DNA of 64,000 nucleotides from Halobacillus andaensis (GCF_014636475.1 NZ_BMEL01000004.1:432451-496450); one strand, 5' to 3'; positions 39,707 through 49,717 are shown, numbered from the stretch's first letter. Program-made: numbers and translations. The notes: generated by a model not told the origin, from the sequence alone.

Positions 39707-40963
39707 ATGGATACTAACAAAAATAGATGGTTGATTGCTTTATCTGCAGTAGCCATGCACTTATCCATAGGATCGATTTATGCCTACAGTGTGTATAAAA
39801 ATCCAATGTCTGAAGAGCTGGGGTGGAGCGGTACAGATGTAGCCCTTTCGTTTACGATTGCTATCTTCTTTCTCGGTCTAACTGCAGCATTTATGGGGAA
39901 ATTTGTAGAAAATCAAGGTCCGAGAAAAGCAGGATTAATTGCAGCCGCTTTATTTAGCGGAGGGATGCTGCTTACTGGGTTAATGGTACAACTCGGATGG
40001 CTGTATGGTTTTTATATTACGTATGGAGTGATTGGCGGAATTGGCTTAGGTATTGGCTATATTGCTCCTGTATCTACTTTAGTGAAGTGGTTCCCAGACC
40101 GACGAGGACTTGCTACGGGTATGGCTGTTTTCGGCTTTGGAGCAGGGTCACTAATCGCAGGACCCACAGCTGAATTTTTAAATAATGCGCTTGGGCTTCA
40201 TTGGTCTTTTTATATTTTAGGAGCCTGTTACCTTGTACTTATGCTTCTTGGTTCTTCATACATTACCACGCCGCCTGAGGGGTGGAAGCCAAAAGGATAT
40301 GAAGAAGATAATGAAAAGAATAAGAACAAAGGCGACCTTGATCAAATGACGCGTAATGAAGCGGTCAAGACAGCTCGTTTCTGGATGCTGTGGTGGATGA
40401 TGTTTATCAACATTTCAGCAGGGATTATGCTCATTTCCGTGGCCTCTCCAATGGGGCAAGAAAAAGCAGGTATGTCAGAGGCGGCCGCAGCTACAATGGT
40501 TGGCGTTATGGGTCTATTCAATGGCGGTGGACGTTTAATTTGGGCCGCATTATCTGACTATATTTCTCGAGCCTATACGTATATTATTTTCTTTACCGTT
40601 CAGGTCGTTTTATTTTTCTCCCTGCAATTCGTTACAAGCGACATTGTGTTCCAAGTGTTCATGTACATCATTGTCTCTATTTATGGAGGTGGATTCTCGA
40701 ATCTTCCTGCTTTTATAGGCGACTTATTTGGTACAAAACAGCTGAGCGCCATACATGGGTACCTGCTTACTTCATGGGCAGCTGCCGGAGTGGTCGGCCC
40801 AATGGTCGTTTCTTATATCAGAGAAACCACAAATAGTTACGAAGCAACGTTTTTAATTTTTGGTGTATTAATTGCTACAGCTCTTCTCACGGCGATTGCT
40901 ATGAAAATCCTCATTGTTCGTTATCGTAAAAAACAAGCGGAGCCGGAGTTAAGTCCTGCTTAG
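39707..40963 (+). CDS. OFA-family MFS transporter (oxalate/formate antiporter-like)
   Basis: 418-aa major facilitator protein with about 12 hydrophobic segments. The OFA-family start AVAMHLSIGSIYAYSVYKNPM and the loop WFPDRRGLATGMAVFGFGAGS are characteristic, and a hydrophilic central loop (about residues 195-220) separates two six-helix halves. Position directly before a formate-dehydrogenase-like enzyme suggests a C1 or small organic acid as substrate; the substrate is inferred, not shown. AGAAAGGAGG is 13 bases before the ATG, rather far. Confidence 0.85.
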   Translation: MDTNKNRWLIALSAVAMHLSIGSIYAYSVYKNPMSEELGWSGTDVALSFTIAIFFLGLTAAFMGKFVENQGPRKAGLIAAALFSGGMLLTGLMVQLGWLYGFYITYGVIGGIGLGIGYIAPVSTLVKWFPDRRGLATGMAVFGFGAGSLIAGPTAEFLNNALGLHWSFYILGACYLVLMLLGSSYITTPPEGWKPKGYEEDNEKNKNKGDLDQMTRNEAVKTARFWMLWWMMFINISAGIMLISVASPMGQEKAGMSEAAAATMVGVMGLFNGGGRLIWAALSDYISRAYTYIIFFTVQVVLFFSLQFVTSDIVFQVFMYIIVSIYGGGFSNLPAFIGDLFGTKQLSAIHGYLLTSWAAAGVVGPMVVSYIRETTNSYEATFLIFGVLIATALLTAIAMKILIVRYRKKQAEPELSPA

Positions 40964-41031
40964 GCAATTGTATAGATCTACCAAATAAGGCCACACTTAT
41001 GGTAAAGAATTTCATTAGGCAGGTGAACGAA

Positions 41032-44016
41032 ATGGCAGAAAATAAGATAACGATTAATGGACAATCGTATTCATTCAAAGATGGAGAAACGATATTAGAA
41101 ACCGTTAGGAATTTAGAAGTTTATGTACCTGGAATTTGTTCAACTCAGCCAGATCTTGGAATCGGTGTGATTCAAACTTGTGATACATGTTACGTAGAAG
41201 TGAACGGAGAAATGAAACGTGCGTGTTCCACAAAGTCAGAGCCCGGGATGACGGTAGTCACTCAATCGGAAATAGTAAAAGAAGCCCAGCATGAAGCCAT
41301 GTCCCGAATACTGGAAAATCATGAGCTGTATTGTACGGTTTGTGATAATAATAATGGCAATTGCGAAGTGCATAACGCGGCAGAGTATTTAGAGATTGAG
41401 CATCAGGAGTATGATTTCCGGCCAAAGCCTTATCCTCAGGATAATTCTCATCCTTTCTACCGGTATGAACCGGATCAATGTATTCTTTGTGGTATGTGCG
41501 TAGAGGCCTGTCAAGACTTACAAGTAAGTGAGGTTTTAACAATAGATTGGGAGCGGAAAATTCCTAGAGTCATTTGGGATAACGATGTTCCGATCGATGA
41601 ATCCTCTTGTGTGTCTTGCGGGCACTGTGTTTCGGTGTGCCCTTGTAACGCATTAATGGAAAAATCAATGATTGGAGAAGCGGGGTATATGACGGGCATC
41701 CCTAATGATGTTCTCGAGCCTATGATTAACCTGACGAAAGAAGTAGAACCTGGATACCGTGAGATTCTGACGATTTCAAATATAGAGGCTACGATGCGAG
41801 AAGATCGGATCAAACGAACGAAAACGGTTTGTACGTACTGCGGGGTAGGATGCAGCTTTGAAGTATGGACGAAAGGCCGACATATTTTAAAGGTACAGCC
41901 AGATGAAAAAGCTCCAGCGAATGGGATTTCTACCTGTGTAAAAGGTAAATTCGGCTGGGATTTTGTGAATAGTGAGGATCGTTTGACAACTCCATTAATA
42001 CGTAAAGGTGAGAAATTTGTAGAAGCGTCGTGGGATGAAGCATTATCCTTAATGGCTTCAAAAATGACGGAGATCAAATGGAATTATGGGAATGACTCTA
42101 TCGGGTTTATTGCTTCCTCCAAATGCTCTAATGAAGAAAATTACTTGTTTCAAAAATTAGCACGAAGCGTATTTGGCACGAACAATATTGATAACTGCTC
42201 TCGCTATTGTCAGACGCCGGCCTCTACAGGATTAATGAGAACAGTAGGCATCGGAGGGGACTCAGGCACGATTGAGGACATAGAGAACGCTGAATTAATT
42301 TTAGTTGTCGGGGCAAATCCGGCAGAATCTCATCCTGTCTTAGCGACGCGAGTAAAGCGGGCAAATAAATTGTTTAATCAAAAATTGCTCGTATTCGATT
42401 TAAGAGAAAATGAATTGGCGCAGAGAGCTGACTTGTATGTGAGTCCGAAACCTGGTACTGATCTAGTTTGGTTAAATGCGATTGCAAAATATATCATCGA
42501 TCAAAATTGGCATGATGCCGATTTTATAGAGCAGCGAGTGAATCACTTTTCAGAGTTTGTGGATTCATTAGCTAAGTATACGTTGGACTATGCGGAAGAA
42601 AAGACGGGCTTAAGTAAAGAGTTATTAATTAAAGTGGCTACGCTGATTCATGAAGCGAAGAGTATGTGCGCGTTATGGGCGATGGGAGTAACACAGCACA
42701 TTGGTGGGACGGATACAAGTACAGCAATTTCAAATTTACTTCTCGTGACAGGAAACTATGGCAAACCTGGTACAGGCGGATATCCTTTACGTGGTCACAA
42801 CAATGTCCAGGGGGCGAGTGATTTTGGCACGATGCCAGACTGGCTGCCGGGCTATGAGGCGGTTGAAGATGATGAAATCCGCTCTAAATATGAAAAAGCG
42901 TGGGGCACAAAACTTCCAAAAGAGCCTGGTTACAATAACCATGAAGTTGTAGAGGCTATCCAAGAAGGAAAAGTAAAAGCTATGTATTTATTTGGAGAAG
43001 AAATGGGTCTCGTTGATTCAAATATTAATTACGTTCATACAGCTTTTGAAAAGTTGGACTTCTTTGTAGTTCAAGATGTCTTCTTCTCAAAAACAGCACA
43101 GTTTGCTGATGTTGTCCTGCCGGCTGCTCCAAGCTTAGAGAAGGATGGTACGTTTACCAATACAGAAAGAAGAATTCAGCGATTTTATAAAGTCTTCGAG
43201 CCGCTTGGACAGTCTAAACCAGATTGGGAAATTTTTCAGGAATTCGCTAATAAACTCGGAGCGAATTGGAGGTACGAGCACCCCGGAGAAATAATGGAAG
43301 AAGCAGCCACCTTGTCTCCTGTTTTTGCCGGGGTTGATTATAGCCGGTTAGAAGGCTGGGAAAGCCAGTTATGGCCAGTTCAAAAAGACGGAACTGATAC
43401 CCCGCTTCTTTATGAAAAAGAATTTGCATTTGAGGATGGAAAGGCAAAATTGGTACCGGTTGAATGGTCACCTCCTTATCATCCAGGAGAAGAGTATGAT
43501 CTGCATTTAAATAACGGACGAATTCTAGAGCATTTCCATGAAGGAAACATGACATATCGGTCCGAAGGAATTACTCATAAAGTTCCCGAACCTTGGCTTG
43601 AAGTTTCCCCGCAGCTTGCTGAGAAGCGTGGAATAAAAACAGGAGCTCTAGTACGGTTGAAATCTCCATATGGAGAAGCTGAAGTACGCGTCTGGGTAAC
43701 TGATCAAGTCAAAGGAAATGAGTTGTACTTTCCTATGCATACGATGGTCGAAAAAAGTGCTGTTAACCAGTTAACGAGCAGCTACCATGACAAAGTGACC
43801 CATACGCCAAACTATAAAGAGATGCATGTGAAGATGGAGGTTATCGAGCCGAAAGGCCCTAGCCCAATTCCAGAAATAAATCACCGCTTTGGAAATCCGC
43901 AGCCGCAGCTTGGTGTCGGTGTTGAGAAGAAATGGGAACGACCTGATTTTACCACCATTTCTGAATTTATTAAGAGAAAGGGGTTTGACCATGGCGAAAG
44001 CAATCAAGCAAATTGA
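41032..44016 (+). CDS. formate dehydrogenase-like molybdopterin oxidoreductase, alpha subunit
   Basis: 994-aa cytosolic multi-cluster enzyme. Order: 2Fe-2S ferredoxin-like domain (Cys36, 50, 53, 65), His-Cys segment (Cys101, 104, 111), two 4Fe-4S clusters (Cys150-153-156-160 and Cys193-196-199-203), the 4Fe-4S of the Mo domain (Cys267, 270, 274, 302), the bis-MGD domain, and a C-terminal dinucleotide-binding domain from about residue 860. The presumed Mo ligand is Cys393 in NCSRYCQTPAS, followed by Gln394 where classical formate dehydrogenases have His. This is the B. subtilis YjgC/YrhE type. ATG 41032 is chosen for AGGTGA 5 bases away. Confidence 0.88.
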   Translation: MAENKITINGQSYSFKDGETILETVRNLEVYVPGICSTQPDLGIGVIQTCDTCYVEVNGEMKRACSTKSEPGMTVVTQSEIVKEAQHEAMSRILENHELYCTVCDNNNGNCEVHNAAEYLEIEHQEYDFRPKPYPQDNSHPFYRYEPDQCILCGMCVEACQDLQVSEVLTIDWERKIPRVIWDNDVPIDESSCVSCGHCVSVCPCNALMEKSMIGEAGYMTGIPNDVLEPMINLTKEVEPGYREILTISNIEATMREDRIKRTKTVCTYCGVGCSFEVWTKGRHILKVQPDEKAPANGISTCVKGKFGWDFVNSEDRLTTPLIRKGEKFVEASWDEALSLMASKMTEIKWNYGNDSIGFIASSKCSNEENYLFQKLARSVFGTNNIDNCSRYCQTPASTGLMRTVGIGGDSGTIEDIENAELILVVGANPAESHPVLATRVKRANKLFNQKLLVFDLRENELAQRADLYVSPKPGTDLVWLNAIAKYIIDQNWHDADFIEQRVNHFSEFVDSLAKYTLDYAEEKTGLSKELLIKVATLIHEAKSMCALWAMGVTQHIGGTDTSTAISNLLLVTGNYGKPGTGGYPLRGHNNVQGASDFGTMPDWLPGYEAVEDDEIRSKYEKAWGTKLPKEPGYNNHEVVEAIQEGKVKAMYLFGEEMGLVDSNINYVHTAFEKLDFFVVQDVFFSKTAQFADVVLPAAPSLEKDGTFTNTERRIQRFYKVFEPLGQSKPDWEIFQEFANKLGANWRYEHPGEIMEEAATLSPVFAGVDYSRLEGWESQLWPVQKDGTDTPLLYEKEFAFEDGKAKLVPVEWSPPYHPGEEYDLHLNNGRILEHFHEGNMTYRSEGITHKVPEPWLEVSPQLAEKRGIKTGALVRLKSPYGEAEVRVWVTDQVKGNELYFPMHTMVEKSAVNQLTSSYHDKVTHTPNYKEMHVKMEVIEPKGPSPIPEINHRFGNPQPQLGVGVEKKWERPDFTTISEFIKRKGFDHGESNQAN

Positions 44017-44473
44017 TCGAACAATCCCTACTGCGAAAGAAAAACAGACAGAGGAATTGAATGAGCTTCTTTCATCCATTGCCAAGCATAAAGAAACCCT
44101 TACGCTTCTATTAGACATAGTAGAAGAACTTCATAAAGTTGGTCTTCTTGATATGCTTCAAGGCATGCTGAAGACAAGACACAAGTTAGGGCTGTTGGCA
44201 ATGGAAGAGCTTGATAAACCGGTTGTTCATGATTTAGTGAAAAGCGGCATTGGGGCTTTCAATTTTTTAACTAAAGTGGATCCTGAACAGATAAGCAGAA
44301 TATTAAACGGAATGAGTGAAGGTCTTAAGCACTCTTCTGAGCAATTGGAGAATGACAAAACACTAGGGCTATGGGGCATGATGAAAGCAACGAAAGACCC
44401 TGAAGTGAATCAATCCCTTACTACATTCATCCACTTTTTAGAAGGAATGGGGAGAGGATTGAAAACCAAGTAG
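43991..44473 (+). CDS. DUF1641 family protein (FDH-associated, YjgD/YrhD-like)
   Basis: 160-aa, mostly helical soluble protein with the DUF1641-like segments LLDIVEELHKVGLLDMLQGML and GAFNFLTKVDPEQ. It overlaps the end of the FDH-like gene by 26 bases and is preceded by AAAGGGG. The same pairing (yjgC-yjgD, yrhE-yrhD) occurs in B. subtilis, so it probably belongs to the enzyme complex. Molecular role not known. Confidence 0.85.
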   Translation: MAKAIKQIDRTIPTAKEKQTEELNELLSSIAKHKETLTLLLDIVEELHKVGLLDMLQGMLKTRHKLGLLAMEELDKPVVHDLVKSGIGAFNFLTKVDPEQISRILNGMSEGLKHSSEQLENDKTLGLWGMMKATKDPEVNQSLTTFIHFLEGMGRGLKTK

Positions 44474-44490
44474 TAAAAGAGGTGAAAAAA

Positions 44491-44697
44491 GTGAAAGAAA
44501 TGACCTTGAAAGTAAAAGGGATCACTAGCTCCTCTGATAAAGATATAATATCTAAGAACTTAGCTTCTGTTTGGGGAGTAAGAAGCACAGAGGTGAATGC
44601 TCCACTAGGGGAAGTTATCGTCTCCTATAATGAAAATGCCGCTTCACGTGTAGATATAGAACAAGCTATTAAAGATGGCGGTTTTACTTTAATTTGA
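44491..44697 (+). CDS. HMA-like small protein lacking the metal-binding CxxC
   Basis: 68-aa protein whose sequence follows the beta-alpha-beta-beta-alpha-beta plan of heavy-metal-associated domains (MTLKVKGIT..., VRSTEVNAPLGEVIVSY, IEQAIKDGGF). The usual GMxCxxC loop is GITSSSD, so it cannot bind copper in the normal way. GTG 44491 has AGAGGTG 6 bases upstream; GTG 44482 and ATG 44500 are alternatives. It is 17 bases after the DUF1641 gene, thus probably in the same operon. Confidence 0.65.
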   Translation: MKEMTLKVKGITSSSDKDIISKNLASVWGVRSTEVNAPLGEVIVSYNENAASRVDIEQAIKDGGFTLI

Positions 44698-44710
44698 TTA
44701 AAAATAGAAA

Positions 44711-44741
44711 GGGAACGTCCGGGGAGGGGACGTTCTTTTTT
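44711..44741 (+). terminator. terminator of the OFA-FDH operon
   Basis: GAACGTCC/GGACGTTC stem with GGGGAGG loop and T6 tail. Confidence 0.85.
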
Positions 44742-44883
44742 GTCGAGAAATCTATCTATTAACTAATTAGTATAGACATCCCCCCTTTTTTTGCGTAACA
44801 AGGCTTTAAGCCATACACCTTAATCCGTTATGCATATTGTATTTAAGAGACGTCTCCTAAAAAAAGATAGAGGGGGGAAATCA

Positions 44884-45024
44884 ATGTTTTTAAATAATCT
44901 AGCTGCTCTAGTTATTTTAGTGCTGCTTTTGCTCGCTCTAGTGGTAGCTATTCTTTTAGGTTCCGATGACCAAAGACAAATTATTATTGATGCCATTAAT
45001 GCGATGCTTGGAACGATTATGTAG
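44884..45024 (+). CDS. small hydrophobic membrane peptide, 46 aa
   Basis: Starts MFLNNLAALVILVLLLLALVV: one long transmembrane helix (about residues 5-26), then a short amphipathic tail GSDDQRQIIIDAINAMLG. GAGGGGGG ribosome site 6 bases before the ATG. A GAGACGTCTC palindrome lies 26 bases upstream. Unrecognised; could be a small regulator of a membrane complex. Confidence 0.6.
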   Translation: MFLNNLAALVILVLLLLALVVAILLGSDDQRQIIIDAINAMLGTIM

Positions 45025-45047
45025 TAGGTAACAACTTTTTTCAAAGA

Positions 45048-45092
45048 GCCCTCAATAGTGCTGTTTAAAGGATTATTGGGGGCCTATTTTAA
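45048..45092 (+). terminator. weak terminator after the 46-aa peptide
   Basis: GCCCTCAATA/TATTGGGGGC with a 16-base loop, then CTATTTTAAATTTTT. Partial, may allow read-through to the next small gene. Confidence 0.5.
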
Positions 45093-45120
45093 ATTTTTAA
45101 TATAAAGGGAGAGAATTAGT

Positions 45121-45450
45121 ATGGGCAAGAAAAATAAAAATGTCGATAATTTACAATTAGATAGTATTATGGAAATGGCGTCAACTCTTATGGATAATCT
45201 ACAAAATTCAAAAGGCGCGGAGGCAGTAAATCAAGAGGAGCTGCTCGATTCTGAAGCTGTGCAAAAAGTGGAAAAGACATTAGGGAATCTATTGGATAAT
45301 AATTCCGAAAAAAATGTTCGAAATAAGTTTTCTGGGGAATTACTTAGTGAAATGAATAAATTCAATCAACAAGTTCAAGATTTAAAGAAACAAATGAGTG
45401 AAGTTCGAGCTCAATATACGAAAGTCACTAAGCTTTTAAAAAAGAAATAA
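45121..45450 (+). CDS. small coiled-coil protein of unknown function, 109 aa
   Basis: Soluble, highly charged protein. The N-terminal two thirds are acidic and helical; the C-terminus (about residues 72-106, EMNKFNQQVQDLKKQMSEVR) has heptad character. AAAGGGAGAG precedes the ATG. Codon use agrees with neighbours and terminators lie on both sides. I recognise no family. Confidence 0.65.
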   Translation: MGKKNKNVDNLQLDSIMEMASTLMDNLQNSKGAEAVNQEELLDSEAVQKVEKTLGNLLDNNSEKNVRNKFSGELLSEMNKFNQQVQDLKKQMSEVRAQYTKVTKLLKKK

Positions 45451-45460
45451 ATTTCCTGCC

Positions 45461-45500
45461 TAAGAAAAGCATAAATAGTCGCAATTTATGCTTTTCTTAA
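45461..45500 (+). terminator. long hairpin after the coiled-coil gene
   Basis: Perfect 16-bp stem TAAGAAAAGCATAAAT/ATTTATGCTTTTCTTA with a 7-base loop; the T-run is within the stem. Confidence 0.65.
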
Positions 45501-45553
45501 TATATATTCTTAGGTTATTTTCCTCGTAAACTATCGAAAAACCAGACTTTTAG

Positions 45554-45582
45554 TTGACAGCGCTTACATAATAGGTTAAATT
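45554..45582 (+). promoter_or_regulatory. glpFK promoter with overlapping cre site
   Basis: TTGACA (45554-45559), 17-bp spacer, TAAATT (45577-45582). TGACAGCGCTTACA (45555-45568) matches the CcpA cre consensus TGWAARCGYTWNCW at 13 of 14 positions and covers the -35, so carbon catabolite repression is expected. Confidence 0.75.
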
Positions 45583-45617
45583 AATGACAACAAGTTAACT
45601 ATGTGATGGAGATTAGG

Positions 45618-45684
45618 AGACTCACACGAGATTTAGTACTGCATATCTGCAGCGTACTTTAATTTTGTGTGGGTCTTTTTTCTA
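45618..45684 (+). promoter_or_regulatory. glpFK leader terminator (GlpP-type antitermination)
   Basis: AGACTCACAC (45618-45627) pairs with GTGTGGGTCT (45667-45676), followed by T6. Between the arms lies a second dyad, AGTAC...GTACT. It is placed between promoter and glpF. In B. subtilis the glp leaders carry such a terminator, which GlpP with glycerol-3-phosphate overrides. Confidence 0.75.
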
Positions 45685-45724
45685 TACCTACACATCGTTA
45701 ACAGTTAAAAAGGAGGAAAAAAGC

Positions 45725-46555
45725 ATGTCGGAGTTTGCAGCTGAAGTAATTGGTACCATGATCCTCATCATATTTGGAGGGGGAGTGGTTGGCGGTGTGG
45801 TGCTGAAGGACTCTAAAGCTGAAGGTGCTGGCTGGGTTGTAATCACTATCGGGTGGGGACTTGCCGTAACGATGGCTGTGTATGCAGTTGGTAATTTCTC
45901 GGGTGCTCACATTAACCCTGCCGTAACATTAGGATTTGCAGCTGTTGGTGAATTTGAGTGGGCTAAAGTTCCTCTTTACATTACAGCTCAAATGATAGGG
46001 GCCTTTATCGGCGGAGCCATCGTATTTTTTAATTACTTAGCTCATTGGGATAAAACGACTGATCCAGGATTGAAACTGGCGGTGTTTTCGACGGATCCTG
46101 CTGTTCGAAGTCCTTTTTCAAACTTAGTTAGTGAGATGGTAGGCACGTTTGTTTTACTTATGGGGCTGTTATTTATTGGAGCAAATGAATTTACTGATGG
46201 ATTGAACCCTTTAATTGTGGGGGCGCTCATCGTAGCTATTGGTATGTCACTTGGTGGTGCCACGGGTTATGCCATTAACCCTGCTCGTGACTTAGGACCT
46301 CGTATTGCTCATGCCTTGCTTCCTATACCAGGAAAGGGAGGGTCTGATTGGGGTTATGCTTGGATTCCGATCGTTGGACCTATTCTTGGAGGTATATACG
46401 GAGCAGTCTTTTATCGAGCTTTGTTTATTGGTGAATATACGGTGCTATTTTGGGTGTTAAGTGTTCTTATGGCAGTTATTTTGGTTGGAGCGGCTTCATC
46501 TGAATTGAAAAAAGGCGAAACAAAAGCAGATCAAATCGAAGAAAAAGTAGTGTAA
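45725..46555 (+). CDS. glpF: glycerol uptake facilitator GlpF
   Basis: Aquaglyceroporin, 276 aa, six membrane helices and the two NPA half-helices SGAHINPAVTLGF and GYAINPARDLGPR; the Asp after the second NPAR marks glycerol channels. ATG 45725 follows AAAAAGGAGG; the longer open frame upstream runs through the leader terminator. Operon with glpK, 24 bases apart. Confidence 0.95.
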   Translation: MSEFAAEVIGTMILIIFGGGVVGGVVLKDSKAEGAGWVVITIGWGLAVTMAVYAVGNFSGAHINPAVTLGFAAVGEFEWAKVPLYITAQMIGAFIGGAIVFFNYLAHWDKTTDPGLKLAVFSTDPAVRSPFSNLVSEMVGTFVLLMGLLFIGANEFTDGLNPLIVGALIVAIGMSLGGATGYAINPARDLGPRIAHALLPIPGKGGSDWGYAWIPIVGPILGGIYGAVFYRALFIGEYTVLFWVLSVLMAVILVGAASSELKKGETKADQIEEKVV

Positions 46556-46564
46556 TTATAATAA

Positions 46565-48073
<1,509 letters not shown>

Positions 48074-48075
48074 TA

Positions 48076-48105
48076 AAAAGGGAGCCTTCTTTGGCTCCCT
48101 TTTTT
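48076..48105 (+). terminator. terminator of glpFK
   Basis: AAAAGGGAGCC/GGCTCCCTTTT stem, TTCTTT loop, T-run. Confidence 0.85.
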
Positions 48106-48112
48106 AGTATGT

Positions 48113-48358
48113 TTACATTCTTAAGTTTTTCAATATTTCTAAAAGCTCCATTCCGTCGGTCAGAAAATTTGAATTGCTAATGATTTCATTTACATCACTG
48201 ATTTCTACATTCATTAATACAAGGATAACGATCAAGAATAATAAAAAGTTATCTCCTTCAACATCGGTTGATGTCGTATTATTTTTTAGTTTCTCTTCTA
48301 ATTCCTTTACTTGGGCTTCTAATTCGTAAATACGCTGGTACGTTTCATAAGCGGACAT
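48113..48358 (-). CDS. small coiled-coil membrane protein, 81 aa
   Basis: N-terminal coiled coil (residues about 5-27, RIYELEAQVKELEEKL), a polar linker, and one hydrophobic segment FLLFLIVILVLMNV (about 38-51), then an acidic helical tail. AAAGGGGG stands 7 bases before the ATG. Layout resembles small spore or envelope proteins, but no family is recognised. Confidence 0.65.
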   Translation of the reverse strand: MSAYETYQRIYELEAQVKELEEKLKNNTTSTDVEGDNFLLFLIVILVLMNVEISDVNEIISNSNFLTDGMELLEILKNLRM

Positions 48359-48437
48359 AGGAGAACCCCCTTTTCCTTTTTCTCTATCTTATGAAGAGGG
48401 CTTGCTTAAAGAGAGGGTATGTGTCTTGAGTTTTTAA

Positions 48438-48480
48438 TTAAACAAACGGACCATTCACTTTGAATGGTCCGTTTGTTTAA
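48438..48480 (-). terminator. murB terminator overlapping its stop codon
   Basis: Perfect 20-bp stem (arms 48438-48457 and 48461-48480) with a 3-base loop CTT; the murB TAA is in the arm. Unusually long and symmetrical, so it should also stop transcripts from the other side. Confidence 0.8.
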
Positions 48481-49391
48481 TCTTCGCCTATTATTCGAAC
48501 TTCTCTCTCTAGATCTACTCCAAATTTCTCTTTTACGGTCTTTTGCACATGTTCAATAAGGGAAATGTAGTCTGTAGTCGTTGCATTATTTTTATTAACT
48601 ATAAATCCAGCATGTTTTGTAGAGACTTCGGCTCCTCCGATATTTGTTCCTTGTAATTGACTGTCTTGAATAAGCTTGCCAGCGAAATATCCCGGCGGCC
48701 TTTTAAATACACTGCCACAAGAAGGATACTCTAAGGGCTGTTTCGATTCTCTTTTATACGTTAGATCATCCATAACTTCCTTAATATCCTCGTATTTGCC
48801 AGGTTTAAGACTAAACGTTGCTTCAATTACAATATCTTTATTTTTCTCGATGTTACTTGTGCGGTAGTCCAGGTCTAAGTCAGAGGCTAAGCGTTTAACC
48901 AAATCCCCATTTCGATCGATAACATAAGCGTAATCAAGAACATCTTTTATCTCTCCACCGTAGGCTCCTGCGTTCATATAGAGTGCACCGCCGACCGTAC
49001 CTGGAATTCCGCAAGCGAATTCTAATCCTGATAAGTTTTCTTTAAGCGCATGGCGAGAAGCATCAATAATTCGAGCACCACATTGAGCAACGATCGTGTT
49101 TCCATCGGTTGAGATGTCATCAAGGTTCTTAAGACTAATAACAATCCCGCGAATGCCTCCATCTTTAATAATTAAGTTGGATCCGTTACCTAAAAGCATG
49201 AACGGGATGTTTTCCTCATTAGAAAACTTTACGACATTTTGAATCTCTTGATAGTTAGTAGGGGTGATGAAAAAATCTGCTTTTCCACCTAGCTTCGTAT
49301 ATAAGTGTTTTTTAAGTAACTCATCAACCTTGACGTTTTCTTTCTTTACAAGTTCTAATAGTTTATTATAAATTTGCTGCTGTTTATCCAT
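48477..49391 (-). CDS. murB: UDP-N-acetylenolpyruvoylglucosamine reductase MurB
   Basis: FAD- and NADPH-dependent enzyme of peptidoglycan precursor synthesis, 304 aa. FAD-binding [35 protein letters not shown], and the catalytic-Ser motif [11 protein letters not shown] (type II MurB). C-terminal catalytic Glu lies in the VRIIGED-proximal LEREVR. The ribosome site (AGGACT) is weak. Confidence 0.95.
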   Translation of the reverse strand: MDKQQQIYNKLLELVKKENVKVDELLKKHLYTKLGGKADFFITPTNYQEIQNVVKFSNEENIPFMLLGNGSNLIIKDGGIRGIVISLKNLDDISTDGNTIVAQCGARIIDASRHALKENLSGLEFACGIPGTVGGALYMNAGAYGGEIKDVLDYAYVIDRNGDLVKRLASDLDLDYRTSNIEKNKDIVIEATFSLKPGKYEDIKEVMDDLTYKRESKQPLEYPSCGSVFKRPPGYFAGKLIQDSQLQGTNIGGAEVSTKHAGFIVNKNNATTTDYISLIEHVQKTVKEKFGVDLEREVRIIGED

Positions 49392-49613
49392 ACATATCAG
49401 TCCTATTAAATAGTTATTCTCCCTTATGAAGTTTATAACAAAATCAGCTTAATTCAAAGCATTTTAACAAAAATGTATTATAGTAAACGGCAATTGGAAC
49501 GCTACAGTAAAACATAGAGGCGATTCCCTCAACTTTCATATAGTATATGGATATTATGTAAAAAGTTACACACCTTAAGTATATGTATGCGCTTTATTTC
49601 AAAGAAAGTTTCT

Positions 49614-49628
49614 TATATTCAGAAAATT
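49614..49628 (+). promoter_or_regulatory. CodY box upstream of ilvD
   Basis: TATATTCAGAAAATT agrees with the CodY consensus AATTTTCWGAAAATT at 13 of 15 positions and ends 2 bases before the -35 of ilvD. No T-box fits in the short leader. The rest of the 326-bp murB-ilvD gap is AT-rich with a TATAAT facing murB but no convincing -35. Confidence 0.65.
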
Positions 49629-49630
49629 GA

Positions 49631-49659
49631 TTGCGAACTGAAGCCTAAATCTGTATCAT
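49631..49659 (+). promoter_or_regulatory. ilvD promoter
   Basis: TTGCGA (49631-49636), 17-bp spacer, TATCAT (49654-49659), 58 bases before the start. Confidence 0.6.
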
Positions 49660-49717
49660 CATTGTAAGTAGCTTTAATTTAACTCTACATGCGTTTATAT
49701 AAGGAAGGATGAACAGA

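Noticed and set aside
41511..42077. 188-aa reverse open frame inside the FDH-like gene
   Set aside because: Antisense to a gene with clear cofactor motifs; the frame is open because of codon bias in the real gene.
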